DNA of 64,000 bases from Lacticaseibacillus pabuli (GCF_028736235.1 NZ_CP117884.1:1054001-1118000); one strand, 5' to 3'. Shown: positions 8,481-17,715, numbered from the stretch's first letter. Numbers and translations: made by a program. Notes: generated from the letters alone by a model not told the origin.

Positions 8481-11093
8481 TTAATGTGTGTGCTTTGGCT
8501 TGCGGCGAAGGTAAACCCAGGCCAACAGGAGACTCAGCAGGGAGACCATTGCGCCGACGCCCAGGTACGGCGGCAGGTAGTACATGCGGAGCTGGTGGCG
8601 TCCCGCCTTGGTTTTAATTCCCATGAGGAGGCCAAAGACGGTGTGCGGCTGAACCGTCTTGCCATCGACCTTGACGTGCCAGCCCGGGTCGTTGGGCACG
8701 CTGAGGAAGATGCTCGGTCGACTGATCGTCGTCGTCACATTGCCGCGTAGCGAGTTGCTACCGCGTTTGACATCCGTCATGGTGTTCTGACGCAACGTCG
8801 TTAAGTCGGCCGTCAGCAGCGATTTATCGAGCTGGTAGAGGGCCACGTCGTCAAAGGAGATCTTTTTCTTGAACCGGAAGCGGAGCGTTTGCCATTGGTT
8901 CACTTTTTCAGGCGTCACGTTGAGCACGATGTCTGAGCGGAAGGAATCGGTGATTGCAATCGTCTTGCCGTTCAGGGTGATGTTGGCGGCGTGATCTGTA
9001 AAGTCGCTGCCCACGGTCAAGTAGACAGGGTCACTCGTTTCTGCTTTGTAGCGGTAGGTCACGACCGCGTCCTTGGCGGTATCGCGTGGGCTGTAGTAAA
9101 CGGCGCCAAACTGCTTGAGCGGACGAATGTTTTCCAATTGCGGCTTGCCCAGGCTAAGTGAACTGTACATTGCCGTGTAATTGTTGCCGGTCAGGCCAGC
9201 CAGAATATATTCCTGATTGGTCAGCGGCATGAGCGCGTTGAGCTTGGTTTTCAGCATGTTCGGGGATGCGGCAAAACCAATGCCCAGCGCGTTTTGGTTG
9301 CGGGAGACGTTCAACAGTTTAGTTTTGGCAATGTGCTCGTATTCATTTAGGTCAGGACGGGTACTCAGCGCGGGCAGCAGGGTATTGCCGAGCACTTTGC
9401 GGCTCACGTGGCGCTGACTGAGCCAGTATTTGGTGTCCAAGAATGCATCCGTGAGCAGCGTCCCAGTGGCGTAGGTCACAAAGCCATCCCCCTCAGGCTG
9501 ACCGATAGCGCTGTAAAATCGCGGGACGTCGGGTTCGAACATGGAGTTGAATTGATCCTCGCCCATGTAGCCGATCTGCATGGCGTCGTTTTTCGTACGC
9601 ATGACGGTTTTGGCGATGCGGTAATTCCCAGCATCACGTTTTTGGATGGCATCGACCCCGCGACGTAAGGTTTCGGTGTAGGTGTGGTAATCGCTGTGTG
9701 TGACGTAACTCACTTGGTTAAACGCCAACACCGCACTAGTTCCCATGTCGATGATGGCAAAGCCCAGAATGATGAATTGGCTCAGCCGGCGTGAGGCATC
9801 GTGTGCGCTCAGAATCATGATAGCGAGTAAGACGTAGATGGCGCTGAGGGTGACGCTGCTTTTGGTCAGGAAACTAAAACTATCCAGGTTGAGCCAGACA
9901 TAACCCGTCACCATCAGTGTCATCCCCGTCAGCAGAAGCATCCGCACGAGGCCGATACCATGGGGAATGGCGTTAATGCCACGCGCGGCGAGGTAAATCA
10001 TGAAGAAGCAGAAGACGAAGGAGAAACGGTAAGGGTACCAAACGGGAAACTGCATCCCGTGCCAGAGCAGGTCCAGCGGTTCAAACATCATGGAAAAGAC
10101 CAGCAGTGCCCCGACACCGAGTGCGGCGAGTCGTTCGCGCCAGTCGATTGTTGTGGCCAAAAGGTAAATGATGACACCCATGACGGCGAGTGCGCCGATG
10201 AACACATTGGGTAGACCACTGGGCATTTGGTCAAAGTTGAACGCACCGGAAAACAATTTGCTGAGGAACTGGAGTGGGTTGTACTCCATCTTGAAATGGA
10301 CGTCCGTGACGGTGTAGGTGCCCTTACTGCGAGTGAGCTGATAAAAGGTGGGGATGATGATCGCCGCCGCAGTGCCGCCTGCCAGTAGGCTACCGCAAGT
10401 GAAGCGGCCAATGACCCGTAACAATTGCTGCTTGATGGGGCGTTCTCGAGCAAGTGCGAATAGGAAGTAGCAGATGGCAAACAAACAGATCATGTAGGCG
10501 ATATAATAGTTGCTAATCAGTGCCACCGCCAACCAGATGAGGTATTGCCGCGGTTTACGCCGGAAGAGCTGGTCAATGCCGGCTGCGACGAGTGGTAAAA
10601 TGATAATGCCGTCTAGCCACATGAGATTTAGCTGGTTAGCGACCATCCAGCCCGACAAGGCGTACATGGTGCCGTATGCTGGGAGCAAGGCCCCCTTAAT
10701 GTGGTGCTGCTTGAGAAAGTAGGCCATGGTGAGTCCGGCAGTGCCGTATTTGGCCAAGGTCATGAAGGTAATGGCCAGATCAAGCATCGACTTGGGGAAC
10801 AACAGGGTAATGAAATTAAATGGACTGAGCAAGTAGTATGCCCACACGCCGTACATGTCACCGCCGAGCGCCTTATTCCAGCCGTAAAACAGCTGACCGG
10901 GGTGCCCGAGGATGGTTTCTCTAAAGTATGCGTAAAAATCGACGTATTGTTGTCCCATATCGACGGTAAGTAGGCTACCATTACCAAATGGGTAGACGTG
11001 CCGTACCCCAAACCAGTAAATGGTCATCATGAGCATGGGGATGATGAAAGCCCAAAATAACGGGTTACGGGTGATTGTTCTGCGTATACGCAT
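8481..11093 (-). CDS. YfhO family polytopic membrane glycosyltransferase-like protein
   Basis: Large membrane protein of the YfhO family. Characterised members act as membrane glycosyltransferases that decorate lipoteichoic acid; that role is inferred here, not shown. The start at 11093 (MRIRRTIT) is preferred because AGGAGGCC precedes it by a few bases; a longer frame of 17 codons lacks such a site. The protein has 870 residues: about a dozen hydrophobic helices in the first 500 (GNGSLLTVDMGQQYVDFYAY near the N-terminus is typical), a long extracellular domain (about 500-830), and a last helix before the basic tail RRKPKHTH. It is a single-gene unit, convergent with liaR and divergent from pbp2b. 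Confidence 0.85.
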   Translation of the reverse strand: MRIRRTITRNPLFWAFIIPMLMMTIYWFGVRHVYPFGNGSLLTVDMGQQYVDFYAYFRETILGHPGQLFYGWNKALGGDMYGVWAYYLLSPFNFITLLFPKSMLDLAITFMTLAKYGTAGLTMAYFLKQHHIKGALLPAYGTMYALSGWMVANQLNLMWLDGIIILPLVAAGIDQLFRRKPRQYLIWLAVALISNYYIAYMICLFAICYFLFALARERPIKQQLLRVIGRFTCGSLLAGGTAAAIIIPTFYQLTRSKGTYTVTDVHFKMEYNPLQFLSKLFSGAFNFDQMPSGLPNVFIGALAVMGVIIYLLATTIDWRERLAALGVGALLVFSMMFEPLDLLWHGMQFPVWYPYRFSFVFCFFMIYLAARGINAIPHGIGLVRMLLLTGMTLMVTGYVWLNLDSFSFLTKSSVTLSAIYVLLAIMILSAHDASRRLSQFIILGFAIIDMGTSAVLAFNQVSYVTHSDYHTYTETLRRGVDAIQKRDAGNYRIAKTVMRTKNDAMQIGYMGEDQFNSMFEPDVPRFYSAIGQPEGDGFVTYATGTLLTDAFLDTKYWLSQRHVSRKVLGNTLLPALSTRPDLNEYEHIAKTKLLNVSRNQNALGIGFAASPNMLKTKLNALMPLTNQEYILAGLTGNNYTAMYSSLSLGKPQLENIRPLKQFGAVYYSPRDTAKDAVVTYRYKAETSDPVYLTVGSDFTDHAANITLNGKTIAITDSFRSDIVLNVTPEKVNQWQTLRFRFKKKISFDDVALYQLDKSLLTADLTTLRQNTMTDVKRGSNSLRGNVTTTISRPSIFLSVPNDPGWHVKVDGKTVQPHTVFGLLMGIKTKAGRHQLRMYYLPPYLGVGAMVSLLSLLLAWVYLRRKPKHTH

Positions 11094-11211
11094 AAAGGGC
11101 CTCCTGAGTGATATTCTGGTATTTAGCATACCACGGGCACGCATCGTGCAATGGCCTTAGTTCCCACTTTTTGTTAAACTAATACATAAGAAATATAAAG
11201 GGGTATTATTC

Positions 11212-13311
11212 GTGAAATACATCCGCACACCGCGTCCGAAACGGCAAAAAAGTGCCATTCCATTCCGTCTTAACTTCCTATTCTTTGTCGTCTTCCTTCT
11301 GTTCGCGACGCTGGTGGGGCAACTGGCTTATTTGCAGATTGCAAACGGGGCCCGCTTCCGCGCTGAAGTCAACCGCACGGGTAGCACCATGGTGACTGGG
11401 AACGTTCCGCGAGGCATGATTTATGACTCAAAGGGCCGTGTCCTCGTTGATAACAAGGCGAATGCAGCCATCACCTACACCAAGAACGTGGCAATTCCTG
11501 CCAGTCAAATGTACGCGACGGCCAACAAGTTGCAAAAATTGATTGTGGTGCCTGTGAACAATTTGCAAAAACGGGACCGCATTGATTACTGGTTGGGTAA
11601 TAAGAAGAACTTGAAGCGTGTCAACAAACAGCTCACCGCCAAGCAGTCCGCTTCTCAAGACGCTTATAACTATCAGGTTGACGTTGCGCGACGAATGGTG
11701 CCTAAACTGACACCAACCCAGCGTCAAGCGGCCATGATTTATAAGATAATGAACGGGGCAACACAGCTCTCGACCGTTTACATCAAGGACCAAAACGTCA
11801 CGCCAAAAGAAGTGGCCGTGGTCGGGGAACATCTAACCGACTTACCTGGCGTTAACCTGGGGACCAACTGGGAGCGTGAGTATCCAAACGGGAAATCCAT
11901 CACCTCTGTTATCGGGACTGTTAGTTCTGAAAAGTCTGGGTTGCCTAAGGAAGCGCTCACCAGTTACCTGGCGAACGGCTACGCCCGTAATGATCGTGTC
12001 GGGACGTCTTACCTCGAAAAGCAGTACGAAACCGCACTGCGCGGGACCAAATCACAGACTTACGTTGAGATTAACAACGAAAACCAAATTGTGAACCAGG
12101 TTGATAAGTACCACGGCCAGCAGGGGCAAAACCTGAACCTGACCATTGATTCACAGTACCAGACGCAGGTTGAGCAAATCGTGAAGAAGTATTACCAGTC
12201 CACGCTGGCGGCCGGCGCAACGCTCTCTGATGGGGCGTATGCGGTGGCGATGAACCCGAATACTGGTGGTATTCTTGCCATGGCCGGTGTGTCGCATGAT
12301 CCGGATACCAACAAGGTGACGGACGATGCGCTTGGTGTCATCACGCGCTCCTTCGTTATGGGGTCCGCAGTGAAGCCCGCCATGGTGCTGGGGGCGTTGC
12401 AACGTGGGGTCATTTCACGTAGTAACAACACCCAATCTGATGAACCAATTTACCTGCCTGGTTCGCCAGTCAAGAAATCTGTTTACCCAGCCGGGACCTT
12501 TGCCAGCATGAACGCGCAACTGGCGCTGCAGGTTTCCTCTAACATTTACATGATGCGTTTGGCAATGAAGGAAGCAAGTGCTGCCTACGTGCCAAACAGT
12601 GTCATGACGATGCATAGCGACGTCTTTTCCATCTTGCGTGGTTACTTTGCCCAATTCGGCTTGGGCACCAAGACGGGGATTGACCTGCCCGGTGAAGCCG
12701 TCGGGATTACCGGTAGTGAATACAACGCGGATGGTAAGCTGAAGGTCGGGTCGGCACTTGACTTGTCTTACGGGAACTACGACTCGTACCCATTGATTGA
12801 AATGGGGCAGTACGTCAGCACGATTGCCAACGGTGGCTACAAGATGCAACCATACGTGGTCCAGTCGGTTTCCCAGACGTTGCCAGACGGTTCTAGCGGT
12901 CCCGTTGTCAGCACCACCGAGCCCAAGGTGCAAAGCAAGATTCTGTCGAGCACCGCGGACATTAACTTCGTGAAGCAGGGGATGTGGCAAGCGGTCCACG
13001 GCACGAATGGTTGGACGACCGCGACCGTCATGAACGGCCTGAACCCTGGTGTCTCTGCCAAGACCGGGACTGCCCAGACGTTCTCTCACGGCCAGGAAAC
13101 GCTGAACGTGTCACTGATTGCCTTTGCGCCAGCGAGTCACCCTCAGATTGCGATTGCGGTTGTGCTGCCTGATATCAACACGGCAGCCGATAACGCCGGC
13201 TTTAACAAGCTGATCGGGCGTGACATGATTGCGACCTACTACAAGATGCATCATATTGCCAAGGACAAGGGCTACAGTGCCCACCAAGGGACGATGCCAA
13301 ATCCGGAATAA
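11212..13311 (+). CDS. Class B penicillin-binding protein (PBP2b-like transpeptidase)
   Basis: Extracellular D,D-transpeptidase that cross-links peptidoglycan, of the PBP2b/elongation type. The start is GTG after AAAGGGG. A basic cytosolic tail and one membrane anchor (about 22-45) lead into a dimerisation domain (about 50-320) and a transpeptidase domain with all active-site motifs: SAVK with nucleophile Ser385, SSN at 442-444 and KTGT at 617-620. The 699 residues are normal and no PASTA domains are present, unlike PBP2x. A perfect 14-bp terminator hairpin follows. Confidence 0.92.
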   Translation: MKYIRTPRPKRQKSAIPFRLNFLFFVVFLLFATLVGQLAYLQIANGARFRAEVNRTGSTMVTGNVPRGMIYDSKGRVLVDNKANAAITYTKNVAIPASQMYATANKLQKLIVVPVNNLQKRDRIDYWLGNKKNLKRVNKQLTAKQSASQDAYNYQVDVARRMVPKLTPTQRQAAMIYKIMNGATQLSTVYIKDQNVTPKEVAVVGEHLTDLPGVNLGTNWEREYPNGKSITSVIGTVSSEKSGLPKEALTSYLANGYARNDRVGTSYLEKQYETALRGTKSQTYVEINNENQIVNQVDKYHGQQGQNLNLTIDSQYQTQVEQIVKKYYQSTLAAGATLSDGAYAVAMNPNTGGILAMAGVSHDPDTNKVTDDALGVITRSFVMGSAVKPAMVLGALQRGVISRSNNTQSDEPIYLPGSPVKKSVYPAGTFASMNAQLALQVSSNIYMMRLAMKEASAAYVPNSVMTMHSDVFSILRGYFAQFGLGTKTGIDLPGEAVGITGSEYNADGKLKVGSALDLSYGNYDSYPLIEMGQYVSTIANGGYKMQPYVVQSVSQTLPDGSSGPVVSTTEPKVQSKILSSTADINFVKQGMWQAVHGTNGWTTATVMNGLNPGVSAKTGTAQTFSHGQETLNVSLIAFAPASHPQIAIAVVLPDINTAADNAGFNKLIGRDMIATYYKMHHIAKDKGYSAHQGTMPNPE

Positions 13312-13317
13312 ACCTTG

Positions 13318-13359
13318 AGAAAGCGCGCCAATCCGAAATTTCAGGTTGGCGCGCTTTCT
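13318..13359 (+). terminator. Terminator after the penicillin-binding protein gene
   Basis: A perfect 14-bp stem, AGAAAGCGCGCCAA with TTGGCGCGCTTTCT, around a 14-base loop, directly after the stop codon. Confidence 0.9.
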
Positions 13360-13435
13360 GCAACTGGTCCAGTGACGAAACTTTCCGAATCATGGAATAA
13401 CTCGTTATTTTGTGTCATAACTAGACATTCACGTG

Positions 13436-13469
13436 AAAGGGCTCTCGTATGAAAATTACGAGAGCCTTT
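13436..13469 (+). terminator. Second terminator-like hairpin before the rhomboid gene
   Basis: A hairpin with arms GGCTCTCGTA and TACGAGAGCC plus A/T flanks (AAA..., CTTTCC). No gene ends between this and the hairpin at 13318-13359, so it may be the remains of a lost gene's terminator or an attenuator in the leader of the next operon. Confidence 0.6.
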
Positions 13470-13579
13470 CCATTGCGTAATTCATGCGATTTAGAGTGGA
13501 TATTATGGGCGGTCAATGCTAGAATTTTAACGTTAGCTTTTTTGCTCGACACGCTCTAGGAAATGGAGGCTCGCGGCTT

Positions 13580-14251
13580 ATGCGTAATTTGCGCGATCAA
13601 CCAATCGTGACCTATGCGTTGCTCGTCATCTGTGTACTCGTTTTTCTGGGTGAACAGCTGGCGGGCGGTTCGCAAACGAGTGCCGTATTGGTGGGCTTTG
13701 GTGCCCGGTTCGCCCCGCTAGTCTATGACGGCGAGTGGTGGCGGCTGTTTACCGCGATGTTTTTACACATCGGGTGGATGCACCTGCTCATGAATATGTT
13801 CACTCTGTATATCTTGGGCCGACTGTCTGAGGGGATTTTTGGTCACTGGCGTTTCTTAGTGATTTACCTTATCAGCGGTTTGGGCGGTAACTTTGCGGGA
13901 CTGTTGTTCGATAATCAGAACGTGCTGGCAGCTGGCGCTTCAACGGCGCTGTTCGGTTTGCTAGGTGCCTTCCTGATGATTGGCGACAGTTTCCGTGATA
14001 ACCCCGCAATTAAAGCGATGACGCGGCAGTTCCTGGTTCTGATTGGAATCAACCTGCTGTTCGACATCACGCAGTCTGGCATCGACATCGCGGGGCACTT
14101 GGGCGGCTTAATTGCTGGCTTCCTGATTGCTGGTGTTGTCGGTGCACCTCGGGTTGGTCAAATCAGCCGCACCCGGCGCATTCTGATGGGCGTGGTGTTG
14201 GTCGCAGCCCCATTATTATTGGCAGTAACAGTTGGGGGTGGGTTTGAATGA
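13580..14251 (+). CDS. Rhomboid family intramembrane serine protease (GluP-like)
   Basis: Six- to seven-helix membrane protease that cleaves substrates within the bilayer. The catalytic pair is visible: Ser121 in GASTALFG and His173 in IAGHLGG. The WMHLLMNMF motif of helix 2 and the GGNFAGLLF segment also fit the family. The 223 residues lack the TPR extension found in Bacillus GluP. The ribosome site is AAATGGAGG. The stop overlaps the start of the next gene, so it is the first gene of the gluP-yqgQ-glk operon usual in Firmicutes. Confidence 0.93.
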   Translation: MRNLRDQPIVTYALLVICVLVFLGEQLAGGSQTSAVLVGFGARFAPLVYDGEWWRLFTAMFLHIGWMHLLMNMFTLYILGRLSEGIFGHWRFLVIYLISGLGGNFAGLLFDNQNVLAAGASTALFGLLGAFLMIGDSFRDNPAIKAMTRQFLVLIGINLLFDITQSGIDIAGHLGGLIAGFLIAGVVGAPRVGQISRTRRILMGVVLVAAPLLLAVTVGGGFE

Positions 14252-14487
14252 TTGAAACCTACAAGGACATTTTGGATTTGCTGATGCGTTTTGGTACTTA
14301 CATTCATCTAGGCAGCCGTCTCGACGACATGGAACTGGCCGCGATTGAACTCGACCGGGTTCATTCCGCTGGTTTGGTTGATAACAAGACTTATGCAAGG
14401 GCAAAAATCGTCTTGAATCACGCGCACGAAGAGGAATTAAAGTACCCCCTGAAATTAAAACAACGGAGGAATTATACTGATGAATGA
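14248..14487 (+). CDS. yqgQ: YqgQ family small protein (DUF910)
   Basis: Small soluble all-helical protein of unknown role, always found between a rhomboid gene and glucokinase in Bacillus and lactobacilli. It has 79 residues, overlaps the rhomboid stop by 4 bases and overlaps glk by 8. The N-terminal YKDILDLLMRFGTYIHLG and DMELAAIELDRVHSAGL match the family. Translational coupling with glk suggests a linked role, but none is proven. Confidence 0.85.
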   Translation: MIETYKDILDLLMRFGTYIHLGSRLDDMELAAIELDRVHSAGLVDNKTYARAKIVLNHAHEEELKYPLKLKQRRNYTDE

Positions 14488-15439
14488 CAAGAAACTGATT
14501 GGTGTCGACCTTGGCGGTACGACCGCAAAATTTGCAATCCTGAATACGGATGGCGAGATCCAGCAGCGTTGGAGTATCCCAACGAACATCCTGGATGAAG
14601 GTTCACACATTGTGCCTGACATTATTGCCAGCATTAACGAGCACATCAAGCTCTACAACATGAAGGCAGAAGACTTTGTGGGTATTGGTATGGGGACACC
14701 TGGTTCTGTTAACATTAAAGAAGGTACCGTCACCAACGCCTACAACCTGAACTGGAAGACCACCCAGTTTGTTAAGCGCGACATCGAAGCCGGTACCGGC
14801 ATCAAGTTCGTCGTTGATAATGACGCCAACGCCGCCGCAATGGGCGAACGCTGGAAGGGTGCCGGGGACAACGCGGATGATGTTGTCTTCGTTCCACTTG
14901 GCACCGGTGTTGGTGGTGGTATCATCGCTAACGGCCAGCTGCTCCATGGTGTCGCTGGTTCTGCCGGTGAAATCGGTCACGTTTCCGTTGACCCCAACGG
15001 CTACCAGTGCAACTGTGGCAGCCGTGGCTGTCTTGAAACCGTTGCGTCCGCAACCGGTGTTGTCCGCGTTGCGCGCGACATGGCCGAAGAATTTGCCGGC
15101 GAATCTCAGCTGAAGCAGACCCTTGATGATGGGGATGACATTTCCTCCAAGATGGTCTTCGACTTGGCTAAGGAAGGCGACAAGCTGGCACTCATGGTTG
15201 TTGACCGTGTCTGCTTCTACCTTGGCTTCTCCATGGCAAACCTCGCCAACACGCTCAACCCAACCTACATCGTTATTGGTGGTGGTGTGAGTGCCGCTGG
15301 GGACTTCCTGCTCACCCGTGTACAGGAAACCTTTGAGAAGTACACCTTTAAGACGGTTCGTGAAAGCACCTCATTGCGTTTGGCTACGCTTGGTAACGCT
15401 GCTGGTGTTATCGGTGCTGCTAGCCTGTTGCGCGCATAA
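14480..15439 (+). CDS. glk: ROK-family glucokinase
   Basis: Phosphorylates glucose to glucose-6-phosphate with ATP. The N-terminal phosphate-binding DLGGTTAKFAI (about 9-19) is followed by the ROK signature with HGVAGSAGEIGH and the zinc-binding cysteines CNCGSRGC (177-184) before LE. The length of 319 is normal. ATG 14480 follows an ACGGAGGA ribosome site inside the end of yqgQ. Confidence 0.95.
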   Translation: MNDKKLIGVDLGGTTAKFAILNTDGEIQQRWSIPTNILDEGSHIVPDIIASINEHIKLYNMKAEDFVGIGMGTPGSVNIKEGTVTNAYNLNWKTTQFVKRDIEAGTGIKFVVDNDANAAAMGERWKGAGDNADDVVFVPLGTGVGGGIIANGQLLHGVAGSAGEIGHVSVDPNGYQCNCGSRGCLETVASATGVVRVARDMAEEFAGESQLKQTLDDGDDISSKMVFDLAKEGDKLALMVVDRVCFYLGFSMANLANTLNPTYIVIGGGVSAAGDFLLTRVQETFEKYTFKTVRESTSLRLATLGNAAGVIGAASLLRA

Positions 15440-15466
15440 TTAATTGAAACTTTAGGAGGAATTCGT

Positions 15467-15892
15467 TTGTTTGCTGCTGGAAATAATGGATTACTATATC
15501 TCGTCTGGGCTGTAATTGGCGCCATTCTGGTCGTTTGGGCAGTCAGCTGGCTGTACCGTTACATCATGACTCGTCGGTACAAGCAGTATGGTGGCGAAAT
15601 TGACGGCGCTCAGTTTGAAGAAACGATGCGTAAAGCTCAGGTGATTGACTTGCGTGAATCACGCGATTTTCACAAGAGTCACGTTATGGGTGCACGCAAC
15701 GTTCCTTATAGCCAGTTCAAGGAAAAGATTGTGGGCCTGCGTAAGGACCTCCCAATCTACATGTACGATATGACGGGTGCAGTTTCTCTGCGTGCCGCAC
15801 GTCGTTTCCAAAAAGCTGGCTTTACACAGATTTACTGGTTGAAGAATGGTTTCGATCAGTGGTCTGGTAAGACGAAGTCCGACCGCCATTAA
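15467..15892 (+). CDS. Membrane-anchored rhodanese-like protein without the catalytic cysteine
   Basis: YqhL-type protein: an N-terminal membrane helix (about 9-30) and one rhodanese domain (about 50-138, with VIDLRESRDFHKSHVMGARNVPY). The start is TTG after AGGAGG. At the active-site loop, where sulfurtransferases carry Cys, the sequence reads YMYDMTGAVS, so Asp101 occupies the position. The domain is therefore probably not a sulfurtransferase and may act as a binding module. It lies 27 bases after glk and is followed by a terminator. Confidence 0.85.
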   Translation: MFAAGNNGLLYLVWAVIGAILVVWAVSWLYRYIMTRRYKQYGGEIDGAQFEETMRKAQVIDLRESRDFHKSHVMGARNVPYSQFKEKIVGLRKDLPIYMYDMTGAVSLRAARRFQKAGFTQIYWLKNGFDQWSGKTKSDRH

Positions 15893-15896
15893 AATA

Positions 15897-15936
15897 AACG
15901 GCAATCGTCATCGCTGTGCGATGGGGATTGCCGTTT
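15897..15936 (+). terminator. Terminator of the rhomboid-yqgQ-glk-rhodanese operon
   Basis: Imperfect stem AACGGCAATCGTCATCG / CGATGGGGATTGCCGTT followed by TTTT. Confidence 0.88.
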
Positions 15937-15960
15937 TTGCGTGGTGTGGCTGGAATGAAA

Positions 15961-16329
15961 AGATTATGGGGGATGGAAGTGATAAATTCCTGGCGCAATT
16001 AATCACTGCATTTCGCTAAGCTCTGTGAAGCAGTAAACCTCCGAGCGCCGCTTCGCGACGTCGGAGATTAACATGTCACGTATTGTGAAGAGATTAAGGG
16101 GCATGGAAGTGATAAATTGCTGGCGCAATTAATCACTGCATTTCGCTAAGCTCTGTGAAGCAGTAACCCTCTGGGCGCCGCTTCGCGACATCGGAGATTA
16201 ACATGTCGTGTATTGTGAAGAGATTAAGGGGCATGGAAGTGATAAATTGCTGGCGCAATTAATCACTGCATTTCGCTAAGCTCTGTGAAGCAGTAAATCT
16301 CCGAGCGCCGCTTCGCGACGTCGGAGATT
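15961..16329. repeat. Three tandem 130-bp repeat units, non-coding
   Basis: Units begin at 15961, 16091 and 16221 (AGATTAnGGG), giving an exact period of 130 bases. Copies differ at only a few positions; the third diverges after about 16329. Each unit contains two potential hairpins: one around AGTGATAAATT ... AATTAATCACT and one around CTCCGAGCG ... CGACGTCGGAG. No open reading frame of note crosses them. They fill the 517-base gap between the rhodanese and DUF3042 genes together with the palindrome listed next. Confidence 0.93.
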
Positions 16330-16360
16330 TACTGCTTCAGCATCGCTAAGCGAAATTGCA
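16267..16360. repeat. 94-bp near-perfect palindrome ending the repeat array
   Basis: The third repeat unit runs into its own inverted copy: GAAGCAGTAAATCTCCGA on the left pairs with TCGGAGATTTACTGCTTC on the right. Outer arms TGCATTTCGCTAAGC and GCTAAGCGAAATTGCA extend the pairing. A run of seven A follows on the + strand. It would form a long hairpin in RNA of either strand or a cruciform in DNA. Confidence 0.85.
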
Positions 16361-16409
16361 AAAAAAGAGCCACCGCCTCAGCGATGACCCATCCTTCTAT
16401 TCTATGCTG

Positions 16410-16589
16410 TTAACCTTGGTGTGCCGCGAGTGACTTGCGGATCGCCTTACGCCGGTTGTCATTGATCTGCTCAACCTTTGTTTCAACTGGTTCAACATAG
16501 GCCTTCTTAAAAGCGAAGACGCTCGCAGCAACCGCTGCAATCGTTGCGACTGAACCTGCTACAAAACCAAAAGTAAATTTGTTTTTCAT
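16410..16589 (-). CDS. DUF3042 family small membrane protein
   Basis: Protein of 59 residues known from Lactobacillales next to miaA; function unknown. The start at 16589 (MKNKFTFG) is chosen because GGAGG lies just upstream and family members begin this way. One hydrophobic helix (about 7-28, GFVAGSVATIAAVAASVFAF) precedes a charged tail ending in RKAIRKSLAAHQG. It is divergent from miaA. Confidence 0.85.
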   Translation of the reverse strand: MKNKFTFGFVAGSVATIAAVAASVFAFKKAYVEPVETKVEQINDNRRKAIRKSLAAHQG

Positions 16590-16730
16590 TTGGGCTTCCT
16601 CCATTCGGATGCGGTAATCTTTGATATATTGTAATTGTAATACATCTGGACGGTAAAAACGAGTCAAATAATGGCGTTTTCATAGCGTTTTTGAATTCAA
16701 CTAATTAGACAGAAAGAGGGTGCTGACACC

Positions 16731-17642
16731 TTGCAACAAGTTGTTATGATTGGCGGACCAACCGCCGTGGGTAAAACTGCACTAGCCATTCACTTAGCTC
16801 AGGAACGCAGAGTGCGGCTGATCAACGCCGATGCCTTTCAAATCTACCGCGGCATGGACATCGGGACTGCTAAGCCGACCGCTGCTGAACAAGCCGCTGC
16901 GACCCACCACTTGATTGACATCAAGGACCCCTCCGAGTCCTTTACCGTGGCCCAATTTATGGACCTTGCTAAGGACGAAATTAAGCGGGCAGGGGAGCTG
17001 GGCGAATTACCCGTCCTGGTTGGCGGGACCGGCTTTTATTTGAACGCCCTGCGTCTGAATTTACCACTGGGAACCGAGGCAGCTAGTCCCGCCCGGCAAC
17101 ATTGGCAGGATTTCTATGATGAACATGGTCAGGACGCACTTTGGACCGAGCTCAATCAGCGCGACCCAGTGAGCGCGGCTAAGATTCCCGCCGGCAATGC
17201 GCGCAGGGTGATTCGTGCCCTGGAAGTTATCGAGAACACCGGTCGGCCATTCTCCAATCAAAAACCGGCTATACCAATTTATGAAACGCTGGTTATTGGG
17301 CTGACAACTGATCGTGACATCCTGTACCAGCGTATTAACCAACGGGTGGACGCCATGATGACGCAAGGCTTGCTTGCTGAAGTTCAGCGGGTGCAGTTGG
17401 CCGCTGGTACCAATAAACAGGCACTGGCTGCAATCGGCTACAAGGAATTTTTGCCGTATTTGGCAGGTGATGGCACGCTGGCAGACGCGGTGGCGTTAGT
17501 GAAGCGAAATTCTAGAAGATACGCGAAACGGCAACTGACTTATTTTCATAATCAAATGTCAGCCCACTGGTTTGATTTGGTGCAACACCCAGCGGAAATG
17601 ACCCAGATTGACGAATTATTGGATGGCTGGGTCCATAAGTAA
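16731..17642 (+). CDS. miaA: tRNA dimethylallyltransferase
   Basis: Transfers a dimethylallyl group to A37 of tRNAs that read UNN codons. The start is TTG after AAAGAGGG. The P-loop GGPTAVGKTALA is at residues 8-19. The DAFQIYRGMDIGTAKP motif, GGTGFY and the C-terminal RNSRRYAKRQLTYFHNQ tRNA-binding region are all present. The length of 303 is normal. Confidence 0.96.
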   Translation: MQQVVMIGGPTAVGKTALAIHLAQERRVRLINADAFQIYRGMDIGTAKPTAAEQAAATHHLIDIKDPSESFTVAQFMDLAKDEIKRAGELGELPVLVGGTGFYLNALRLNLPLGTEAASPARQHWQDFYDEHGQDALWTELNQRDPVSAAKIPAGNARRVIRALEVIENTGRPFSNQKPAIPIYETLVIGLTTDRDILYQRINQRVDAMMTQGLLAEVQRVQLAAGTNKQALAAIGYKEFLPYLAGDGTLADAVALVKRNSRRYAKRQLTYFHNQMSAHWFDLVQHPAEMTQIDELLDGWVHK

Positions 17643-17691
17643 TAGGTTTTGCAACCAAAAGCAAAATTCCACAGCCAAAAGTGAAAAGTAA

Positions 17692-17708
17692 TGTTAGCTA
17701 ATCTCACA
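17692..17708 (+). promoter_or_regulatory. GlnR operator upstream of glnR-glnA
   Basis: TGTTAGCTAATCTCACA matches the GlnR/TnrA consensus TGTNA-N7-TNACA exactly. It lies just upstream of the glnR promoter, as expected for autorepression of glnRA when nitrogen is in excess. Confidence 0.9.
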
Positions 17709-17715
17709 TAAAGCG

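Noticed and set aside
11171..11199. Promoter TTGTTA-N17-TATAAA before the penicillin-binding protein gene
   Set aside because: The transcript would begin after the ribosome site, leaving no usable leader; kept only as a coincidence.
15961..16360. CRISPR array
   Set aside because: Only three copies with a 130-base period and no unique spacers between short repeats; no cas genes.
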